Below, one piece after another: positions 54,224 through 61,755 of a stretch of 64,000 nt of DNA. This DNA is from JBBRZM01 sp963813635 (GTDB lineage: Bacteria; Actinomycetota; Acidimicrobiia; IMCC26256; JBBRZM01): assembly GCA_963813635.1 (NCBI GenBank), contig CAWEZO010000002.1:682001-746000 (forward strand), written 5' to 3'. Positions within the stretch are counted from its first letter, which is position 1. Every line of letters starts with the position of its first letter. Below the pieces are notes generated by a model. That model saw nothing but the letters and a program-made list of their open reading frames with translations, did not search any database and was not told the origin of the DNA. The position numbers and the translations under genes were made by a program.

Positions 54224-55543
54224 TCAACCGGTGACCTGATGTGCCGCAATGGGCGCTTGGTACCGGGCGAACTCGGGCACAGCCAGCGCGAGCAGGCCCA
54301 CCCCGGCGACGCATGCAAGGCCCCCGGACACCACGGCTACGGTCGGCGTGAAGAGGGACGCAACGACACCGGCCTCGAAATCGCCCAGGCGAGGGCCACC
54401 CGTCACGACCAGGATGTGGACTGCCGACATCCGGCCCCGGAGATCGTCGGGCACCGAGAGCTGCAGGATCGTGCTGCGAAACACCGCCGAGATGACATCG
54501 GCGCCGCCGGCGACCGCGAGACAGCTCAACGCCAGCCACAACCGTGGACCCGTCAGGCCGAACGCCACGATGGCGAGCCCCCAAACGCTGACTGCCACGA
54601 GCACCGCGAGACCCTGGCGGCGCACCCGTTTGACCCAACCACTGGTGAGGGCGCCGAGAAGGGCGCCAACCGCGGCGGCCGAGAACAGTGCCCCGACGAC
54701 CTCGTCACCCTGGTGGAACTGGACCAGCGCCAGGATCGGGAAGAGGGCCCTGGGCATCCCGAAGATCATCGCGATCAGGTCGACGATGAAGGTCGACTGC
54801 AGCACGCGCCGGCCGCGGAGGTACCGAAAACCCTCCAGCAGCCGTTGCCAGTTGCTCTCGGAATCCGGGTCGTCCACGACGAGCTCGTGCCGCGGGGGCA
54901 ACGGGTTCATCAGGATCGCGGCGATGATCGTTGCGCCGAAGCTCGCCGCGTCGATGCCGTAGGCCCATGGCAGTCCGGCCTGGCCGACGATCACCCCGCC
55001 AATGGCCGGTCCCGCGATCAGACAGGTGTTCCACATCACCTGGTTGATCGCGAGCGCGTTCGACAGCTGCGGGGCGGGCATCAACATCGGCGTGATCGCG
55101 GAGCGGGTCGACAGGGAGAAGCCCGCCAAGCCTGCCGCGAGCGCGCCGGCGGTGTACACGAGCGCGAGCGGTGGATGCTCCGCGACTGCGCCTCCCAGCA
55201 GCACCAGCGACATCATGGCCTGCAGGCACTGACTGATGATCAGGAGCCGCCGGCGATCGACCCGGTCGATCAGCGGACTGGCGAAGAACGTCGTCACGAC
55301 CAGCGCCGCGAGCTGCACCAGACCGATCGCGCCGACGGCGAGCGCGGAGCCGGTGAGCTGAAACACCTGGATGAACAGCGCGACCAGTGTGATCTGCGAG
55401 CCGGTTTCCGACACGAGCTCGCCCGTCATCAGCAACCGGAAATCGCGCGAGATGCGCAGCGGCGTGACATCGACGGCCAGACGACCGAGCACGCGCCGCG
55501 CTCGCGCGACGCGACGGGGCGACGGGGCGTCCGCGGGTGGCAT
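54224..55543 (-). CDS. MFS transporter, EntS-like
   Basis: 439 residues, about 12 TM helices. DFRLLMTGELVSETGSQITL, VGAIGLVQLAALVVTTFFAS PLIDRVDRRRLLIISQ (RxxRRxL loop) and QVMWNTCLIAGPAIGGVIVG are MFS_3 features as in enterobactin exporter EntS. It follows the P450 gene by 5 bases on the same strand, so it may export the P450 product. Substrate unknown. Confidence 0.88.
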   Translation of the reverse strand: MPPADAPSPRRVARARRVLGRLAVDVTPLRISRDFRLLMTGELVSETGSQITLVALFIQVFQLTGSALAVGAIGLVQLAALVVTTFFASPLIDRVDRRRLLIISQCLQAMMSLVLLGGAVAEHPPLALVYTAGALAAGLAGFSLSTRSAITPMLMPAPQLSNALAINQVMWNTCLIAGPAIGGVIVGQAGLPWAYGIDAASFGATIIAAILMNPLPPRHELVVDDPDSESNWQRLLEGFRYLRGRRVLQSTFIVDLIAMIFGMPRALFPILALVQFHQGDEVVGALFSAAAVGALLGALTSGWVKRVRRQGLAVLVAVSVWGLAIVAFGLTGPRLWLALSCLAVAGGADVISAVFRSTILQLSVPDDLRGRMSAVHILVVTGGPRLGDFEAGVVASLFTPTVAVVSGGLACVAGVGLLALAVPEFARYQAPIAAHQVTG

Positions 55544-55548
55544 GGTGG

Positions 55549-56753
55549 TTAGAAGCTGACCGGCAGCGTCGCGAGCCCTCGGAGCACGACGTGCTCACGC
55601 CACTCGGGCTCGTCGACCGTCACCGAGAGGTTCGGAAACCGCCGAACGAGCCGCGGATCGCGAGCTGACCTTCAAGCCGGGCGAGCGCCGCCCCGAGGCA
55701 GTAGTGGATCCCGACGCCAAACGCGAGGTGATGGAGATCGGCGCGCTCGAGGTCGAGGCGGTCGGGCTCGTCGAACACGGCGGGATCACGGTTTGCGGCG
55801 CCCAAGCTCACGATGGCGGCCTCGCCGGCGCGTACCGTCACCCCGGCGAGCTCGACATCTTCGAGTGCCGTGCGCCCGTCGTATTGCACCGGGCTGTCGT
55901 ATCGGAGCAGCTCCTCGACTGCGACGCGGTCGAGCGCCGGGTCGTCGCGCAGGCGGGTCAGCTGGTCGGGATGACGCAGCAGGGCGAGCGTGCCGTTGCC
56001 GATGAGGTTGGCAGTCGTCTCGTGACCGGCCAGCAGGAGCAGCACACACGTCGACGTGAGCTCCTCGATGCTCAGCCGATCGCCTGCTTCTTCGACCGCC
56101 AGCAGCTCGCTCACGAGATCATCGGCGGGTTCGCGCCGGCGCCGTTCGAAGAACGTGGCGAAGTACTCGATGAACCACGCACCGGCGACCAGCCCGCGCT
56201 CGAGCACGTGGGGATCGGTGATCGGGTCGAGGAGCCGGGTGGCATCGCCCGACCATCGGTGGAACTCGGCGCGGTCGGCCTCGGGGATTCCGAGCATCTC
56301 GCAGATCACCGCGACCGGCAGCGGGTACGCGAAGTCCGCGATCAGATCCATCGATCCTGCGTCGGCAGCGCGTGCAAGCAGCGCATCGACCAGCGTGACG
56401 ATCCGGGGCCGCAGGCGTTCCACGACCTTCGGCGTGAACGCGCGGGTCACGAGCGCGCGAAGCCGCGTGTGATCCGGCGGGTCCAGGAAGAGCATCGTCT
56501 GGCCCTTCGTGCCCTCCATCGCGCGACGCTGCTCGCGTCCGTTGGCGTCGTCGGGGTTGCGATGACTCGGATCATTCGAGAACCGCGCGGCGTCGCGCAA
56601 AACCGCCATGACGTCGGCGTGGCGGGTGAAGAGCCACTGTCCGGTGCGGTTGCGATGCGCAGGCTCGTGCTCCTGCAGCCACCGGAACGTGGGGAACGGA
56701 TCAGCCCGCACGGCCGGATCGGCAAGATCGAACTGGAACACCACAGGCGCCAT
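55549..56753 (-). CDS. Cytochrome P450 (frame break near 55660)
   Basis: About 400 residues from ATG 56753 (MAPVVFQFDLADPAVRADPF). The I-helix is LLLAGHETTANLIGNGTLAL (AGxET), the K-helix VAVEELLRYDSPVQYDGRTA (ExxR), and the haem loop FGVGIHYCLGAALARLEGQL (FGxGxHxCLG). The last 30 residues, RFPNLSVTVDEPEWREHVVL then RGLATLPVSF, are in another frame because one base is missing near ggctcgttcgg. Soluble bacterial CYP of unknown substrate, using ferredoxin partners not in the window. Confidence 0.9.
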
Positions 56754-56910
56754 TGTGTCCGCTCGGTGTCGCAGGTCGCGGTCCATTCGCACGCTGATGA
56801 CCACCTGGCGACCTGCCGGCCGGGTTCGATATTCCGACTGTTTCACTGGCATTTTCGAGAAGCCGTCGGTATTCTCGAAATCCCCACACGACGACGAAAG
56901 AGGCGACGCG

Positions 56911-57546
56911 ATGGCTGTACGACTTGGCGACGATGCCCCCGACTTCACCGCCGAGACGACGGAGGGCACCGTCAACTTCTACGACTACCTCGGCAACGGC
57001 TGGGGGATGCTGTTCTCCCACCCGAAAGACTTCACCCCGGTGTGCACCACCGAGCTCGGAGCGTTCGCGAGGCGCAAGGGCGAGTTCGACAAGCGCAACG
57101 TGAAGCTCATCGGCATCAGCGTCGACCCGCTCGAGTCGCACAAGGGTTGGACCGCCGACATCGAGGAGACCCAGGGCACCGCGCTCAACTACCCGTTGAT
57201 CGCCGACCCCGACCGCAAGGTCGCGGACCTCTACGACATGATCCACCCCAACGCGGACGACACGCTGACGGTGCGGTCGGTGTTCATCATCGGGCCCGAC
57301 AAGAAGGTAAAGCTCATCATCACCTACCCGGCGAGCACGGGACGCAACGTCGACGAGCTGCTCCGCGTGATCGATTCGCTCCAGCTCACGGCGAACTACA
57401 GCGTGGCGACGCCGGTCAACTGGACCGACGGCGACGACGTGATCATCGTGCCGGCCGTGTCCGACGAGGACGCGAAGGCGAAGTTCCCGAAGGGTTGGAA
57501 GGCGCTGAAGCCGTACCTGCGAGTCACACCGCAGCCCAACAAGTAA
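56911..57546 (+). CDS. 1-Cys peroxiredoxin (Prx6-type)
   Basis: 211 residues; ATG 56911 after AAAGAGG. The peroxidatic site is SHPKDFTPVCTTELGAFARR (T-x-x-C), Arg in RSVFIIGPDKKVKL, and the C-terminal dimerisation arm VNWTDGDDVIIVPAVSDEDA then PKGWKALKPYLRVTPQP distinguishes the Prx6/1-Cys class. Reduces H2O2 and hydroperoxides in the cytoplasm. Divergent from the P450 gene, separated by 157 bases. Confidence 0.94.
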   Translation: MAVRLGDDAPDFTAETTEGTVNFYDYLGNGWGMLFSHPKDFTPVCTTELGAFARRKGEFDKRNVKLIGISVDPLESHKGWTADIEETQGTALNYPLIADPDRKVADLYDMIHPNADDTLTVRSVFIIGPDKKVKLIITYPASTGRNVDELLRVIDSLQLTANYSVATPVNWTDGDDVIIVPAVSDEDAKAKFPKGWKALKPYLRVTPQPNK

Positions 57547-57571
57547 CCCACAGCCGAACGTCGGAGCATCA

Positions 57572-57601
57572 GGGAGCCGGTCGCCTGCGCGGCCGGCTTC
57601 C
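57572..57601. terminator. Hairpin between converging peroxiredoxin and M23 genes
   Basis: gggagccgg (57572-57580) pairs with ccggcttcc (57593-57601) with one G-T pair and a 12-base loop. Located between two converging genes, so a bidirectional terminator is plausible despite no T-tract. Confidence 0.55.
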
Positions 57602-57636
57602 ACGCGTCACGGCCGGCTGACGTGACGAGCCGGCGC

Positions 57637-58839
57637 TCAGAGATAGCCCATCGGGTCGACGGGCGTGCCGTTGACGCGCACCTCGAAATGCAGGTGCGGG
57701 CCCGTCGACTCGCCGGTCGAGCCCACAGCCCCGATGACCTGGCCGGCGGTCACATGCTGGCCGGCCGACACCGCGATCCGCGAGGTGTGCCCGTACAAGG
57801 TCGCGAGCCCGCCGCCGTGGTCGATCAGCACCGCGTTGCCGTAACCACCCATCGGCCCGGCGGTCACCACCACGCCATCCCCGGCGGCGTGGATCGCTGC
57901 GCCGTACGCCGCGCCGAAATCAACGCCGGTGTGCATGCGCCAGATGAGCAGGATCGGGTGAAACCGCCTGCCGAAGGGGCTGGTGATCGGCGCGTTGACA
58001 GGACGCTTGAACCGACCGTTGCCGGCTCGCACGGTGCTGATTCGGCCTCGGAGCTGGCGGGCGATCGCGTTGGACTCTGCTTGGAGCGCGTCCAGCTCGT
58101 GCTGGAACTCGCCCTTCCGCGCCTGGATGGACGCAACGACAGCCTTCTCGCGCGCCTCCTGCTCGAGCAGGGCAGCGTGCGCCGGCTCCTGCTGCGCGCG
58201 CAGGGCGCTGACCTGACTGCGTTCACGGTCGGCCTGGGCTTGAATGGTCTCGGCCTTGACACGCTGGTCTTCGAGCTGCGCCCGCTGCACCTTCAGTTGA
58301 TCGCGCAGCTTGCCGACCGCATCCAGCGTCTGCTGGTTGTGGTCGGAGACGACCGCGATGTACTGACGGCCACTCGCGTAGTCGTTCGTGCCCGACGCCT
58401 CCGCGAGCAGCTGGAGCTCGCTCCCGTCGGCCGCCGTCTGATACAGCTCGGCTGCAGCCTCGTGGAACTGGCGGCGCGCCACCGTCAGCTGCGCTTCGGT
58501 CTTGGCAGCGGCGGCGCCCACCGCGAGATAGTCCCCCGCCACCCGGCGACGCTCGGCCTCCGCTTGATCGGCTCGTGCGGACGCGGCCGCGATCTTCACA
58601 TCGAGCGAATGCAACACGCCGTCGAGCTCTTTGCGCTTGGAGCGCACTGCTTGCAACTCGCCCAACGCGGCGGTCTCCTGGCTCGACGCCTCGCCGACGG
58701 CCGCCTGGAGCTCCCCCTGGCGGGAACCGTTGGGGTTGGTGCGCGCCGAAGCCGGCACGGTCGGGACGAGCAGCAGCCCGCCCGCGACGAGCACGAAGAA
58801 CGCTCTGCGCAAGGGCATCTTTTGCATCATAAGCAACAC
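57637..58839 (-). CDS. M23 peptidase with coiled coil (EnvC/NlpD-like murein hydrolase regulator)
   Basis: 400 residues. Signal peptide: MLLMMQKMPLRRAFFVLVAG then GLLLVPTVPASA. A long coiled coil (about 45-265; SKRKELDGVLHSLDVKIAAA, LEDQRVKAETIQAQADRERS) leads to an M23 domain with FGRRFHPILLIWRMHTGVDF (HxxxD) and STGPHLHFEVRVNGTPVDPM (HxH), so zinc ligands are intact. Coiled-coil M23 proteins next to FtsEX are activated by that complex to open the septal wall. Separated from ftsX by 120 bases. Confidence 0.93.
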   Translation of the reverse strand: MLLMMQKMPLRRAFFVLVAGGLLLVPTVPASARTNPNGSRQGELQAAVGEASSQETAALGELQAVRSKRKELDGVLHSLDVKIAAASARADQAEAERRRVAGDYLAVGAAAAKTEAQLTVARRQFHEAAAELYQTAADGSELQLLAEASGTNDYASGRQYIAVVSDHNQQTLDAVGKLRDQLKVQRAQLEDQRVKAETIQAQADRERSQVSALRAQQEPAHAALLEQEAREKAVVASIQARKGEFQHELDALQAESNAIARQLRGRISTVRAGNGRFKRPVNAPITSPFGRRFHPILLIWRMHTGVDFGAAYGAAIHAAGDGVVVTAGPMGGYGNAVLIDHGGGLATLYGHTSRIAVSAGQHVTAGQVIGAVGSTGESTGPHLHFEVRVNGTPVDPMGYL

Positions 58840-58959
58840 AGGTCACGCCAGCAACGGCAGTCACGCATGCATCGGTCGGAACCAAGCACCCCTTGAGGCA
58901 GAAAGGAGTGGACCCTGTGCGTGGCGGCTTGCCACCGCTTGTGGGCGGGGCGGGGCTGA

Positions 58960-59849
58960 TCAGGTACGCAGGAAGCGGCGCAACCCGATCAGCGAGCCGG
59001 CGCCGCCGATGACCACCCCGAGGAGCAGGACGCCCAGGGCAATTCGAACCGCGTCGGCGCTCGTGACGAAGAACCCGTTGAAGATCCCGTTGGGCTTGTT
59101 GAACCAGCGGTCGAACCCGACCTTCAACAGCAGCACCAGGCCGGCGGCAAACGCCGCGCCGAGCAGGCCCTGCACCAGCCCTTCGAGGATGAACGGCACC
59201 CGGATGAACCAGTTGGAGGCCCCAACGAGCTTCATCACCTCGATCTCACGCCGGCGCGCGTACGTCGCCAGGCGGATCGTGTTCACGATGAGGAAGAGCG
59301 AGGAGAGCAGCAGGACACCCGACAGCACGAAGAAGATCACCCGGGTGGTCCTGGTCGCCGTGAGCAAGCCCTTGAGCGCGTCGGCGGGCGTCGCCACGCT
59401 CTTGACGCCGGGGAACGAAACGAACTGGCGCTGGACGACGGGAGTCAGCTCCGCCTTCGCCGGCGCGACGCGGAACGACTCAGGGAGATCCTTTGCTTGC
59501 ACCGAGCTGGTGAGGTCGGAGTTGTTGCGATACAGCCGCTTGAACTCCTTGAGCGCAGCATCGTGATCGAGATATTTGAACGACTTCACCTGGCGCGGCT
59601 CCAGGCGATTGAGCTGCCTCCGCACGTCGGCGACCTGCTGGGGCGTCGCCTTCACGTTCATGAAGATCTCGAGGGTGACGCCGCCCTTGATCTTGTCGGT
59701 GCCGTGGTCGACGAATCTCGAGAGCACCAGGATGCCGCCGAACAGCGCCAGCGACACGGTGACGGTCAGGATGCCGGCCAGCGTCATCAAGAGGTTGCGC
59801 CGCAGCGAGATCAGCGTCTCGCGGAGAAATACCCCGCCTTGGAGAGCAT
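58960..59849 (-). CDS. ftsX: Cell division protein FtsX (frame break near 59828)
   Basis: ATG 59849 (MLSKAGYF) follows the ftsE stop by 3 bases; a missing base in tatttctccgc then shifts to LRETLISLRRNLLMTLAGIL. TM1, the ectodomain (LTSSVQAKDLPESFRVAPAK) and the TM2-4 block (LLLSSLFLIVNTIRLATYAR, RREIEVMKLVGASNWFIRVP) are standard FtsX. About 296 residues. The ectodomain would contact the M23 hydrolase. Because ftsX is a conserved core gene, the break is almost surely a sequencing error. Confidence 0.92.
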
Positions 59850-59852
59850 TGT

Positions 59853-60539
59853 TCAGCTCCCGACGCCGTACACACCACGGGCCTGGTCACGAACGATCGA
59901 GCCGTGATCGAGCTCGACGACGCGCCGCCGCATCGCGTCGACGATGCGCTGGTCATGCGTCGCCATGACGACGGTGGTGCCCGTACGGTTGATGCGGTCG
60001 AGGATGCGCATGATCCCGACCGTCGTCGCCGGGTCGAGGTTGCCGGTGGGCTCGTCGGCGAGCACGATGAGCGGCCGGTTGACGAATGCACGTGCCATCG
60101 ACACGCGCTGCTGCTCGCCACCGGACAGCTCGTCGGGGAAGTTCTTCGACTTCGACGACAGCCCCACGAGGTCGAGCACCTGCGGCACCTGAGACCTGAT
60201 CACATGCTGGGGCCGGCCGATGACCTCCATCGCGAACGCGACGTTCTCGTAGATGGTCTTGGTGGGCAGCAGCTTGTAGTCCTGGAAGATGCAGCCGATG
60301 TTGCGACGCAGCTGCGGGATCTTGGACTGGCTCAGCTTCCCGATCTCCCGGCCGGCGACGACGATGCGTCCGGCCGTCGGCAGTTCCTCGCGCAACAGCA
60401 AACGGAGGAAGGTCGACTTCCCCGAACCCGATGGGCCCACGAGGAAGAGGAACTCCCCCTTCTGCACCTCGGCGTCGACGTCGCGGAGCGCGACGACGTC
60501 GCCCTTATAGATCTTTGTGACGTTCTCGAAGCGGATCAT
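59853..60539 (-). CDS. ftsE: Cell division ATP-binding protein FtsE
   Basis: 228 residues. MIRFENVTKIYKGDVVALRD, Walker A LVGPSGSGKSTFLRLLLRE, the Q-loop GCIFQDYKLLPTKTIYENVA, signature DELSGGEQQRVSMARAFVNR, Walker B LIVLADEPTGNLDP and ATHDQRIVDAMRRRVVELDH are complete. It pairs with FtsX to couple ATP hydrolysis to septal peptidoglycan hydrolysis. 82 bases after prfB. Confidence 0.97.
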   Translation of the reverse strand: MIRFENVTKIYKGDVVALRDVDAEVQKGEFLFLVGPSGSGKSTFLRLLLREELPTAGRIVVAGREIGKLSQSKIPQLRRNIGCIFQDYKLLPTKTIYENVAFAMEVIGRPQHVIRSQVPQVLDLVGLSSKSKNFPDELSGGEQQRVSMARAFVNRPLIVLADEPTGNLDPATTVGIMRILDRINRTGTTVVMATHDQRIVDAMRRRVVELDHGSIVRDQARGVYGVGS

Positions 60540-60621
60540 GAGATCGACGCGAGGGTATCAAAACGGTTCTGCAGACTGATGACGGACAACCGGACTGCAG
60601 CGTGCGGGCGGGGTCGCGCCC

Positions 60622-61734
60622 TCATGCGGGACGGGACGATCCGTGGCGGCGCCACTGCAACGTCGCTTCGACGAACGGGTCGAGCTCGCCGTCGAGCACC
60701 GCTTGCACGTTCCCGGTCTCGTAGCGGGTGCGCTCGTCTTTCACCAGCTGGTACGGCGCGAGGGTGTAGGTGCGGATCTGGCTGCCGAACGCGACGTCTT
60801 TCTTCTCCGCGGAGTGTGCGTCGAGCTCTTGCTGACGTTCGGCGCGCTGGCGCGCCGCGAGGCGAGCCGCGAGGATCTGCATCGCCTTGGCCCGGTTCTG
60901 CATTTGCGAGCGTTGGTTCTGACATGACACCACGACGCCGGTGGGCAGATGCGTGATGCGCACCGCCGAGTCGGTCACGTTGACGTGCTGTCCGCCTGCA
61001 CCCGACGAGCGATACGTATCGATGCGCAAGTCGTTGGGATCGATCTCCGGCTCCTCCTCGTGTTCGAGCGCCGGCACGACATCGAGCGACGCGAACGCGG
61101 TCTGGCGGCGCACGTTCGCGTCGAACGGCGAGATGCGGATGAGCCGGTGCACGCCCTTCTCCCCCAGGAGCATCCCGTAGGCGTACCGGCCCTTCACGAT
61201 GAACGTGGCACTGCTGATACCGGCTTCGGTACCGGCTTGCACCTCGTCGAGCTCGACATCGAAGCCCGTGCGCTCGGCCCAGCGCATATACATCCGGAGC
61301 ACCATCTCCGCCCAGTCCTGCGCGTCGGTGCCGCCGGCACCCGAGTGCACCTCACAGATCGCGTCGCGCTCATCGTGGTCACCGCTGAACAGGGCGCGCA
61401 GCTCGAGGTGATCGAGCTCCCGGCCGATGGCCTCGACGCCCGTCGCGATCTCGGGCTCGAGCGACTCATCGCTCTCCTCCCGGGCGAGCTCGAACAGCGT
61501 CTGCACGTCGGAGACGCGCTCCTCCAGACCCCGGACCAGGTCGATGTCTTCCCGCACGCGCGCCAACTCGGTGGTCACGCGCCGGGCGGCATCCTGGTCG
61601 TCCCAGAGATCGGGGCGGCTGGCCTCGGTCTCGAGCTCGGCGACATGGCTCTCCGCGTCGTCGATACGCAGGTACTTCCGGGCGTCGCCGACCCGGCGCT
61701 GCAATCCCGCGAGGTCGTCGGTGAAGTCACGCAT
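60622..61734 (-). CDS. prfB: Peptide chain release factor 2
   Basis: 370 residues. SPF (RISPFDANVRRQ) is the stop-codon reading tripeptide of RF2, and RSSGAGGQHVNVTDSAVRIT carries the GGQ peptidyl-hydrolysis loop. The N-terminal coiled domain is normal. The frame is continuous: the UGA frameshift site at codon ~25 used in many bacteria is absent, as in other actinobacteria. It lies 22 bases after secA. Confidence 0.96.
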   Translation of the reverse strand: MRDFTDDLAGLQRRVGDARKYLRIDDAESHVAELETEASRPDLWDDQDAARRVTTELARVREDIDLVRGLEERVSDVQTLFELAREESDESLEPEIATGVEAIGRELDHLELRALFSGDHDERDAICEVHSGAGGTDAQDWAEMVLRMYMRWAERTGFDVELDEVQAGTEAGISSATFIVKGRYAYGMLLGEKGVHRLIRISPFDANVRRQTAFASLDVVPALEHEEEPEIDPNDLRIDTYRSSGAGGQHVNVTDSAVRITHLPTGVVVSCQNQRSQMQNRAKAMQILAARLAARQRAERQQELDAHSAEKKDVAFGSQIRTYTLAPYQLVKDERTRYETGNVQAVLDGELDPFVEATLQWRRHGSSRPA

Positions 61735-61755
61735 GAGCAGGCTGCGAGACGGGTG

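Noticed and set aside
61000..61734. Programmed frameshift in prfB
   Set aside because: The frame is continuous with no in-frame TGA near codon 25.
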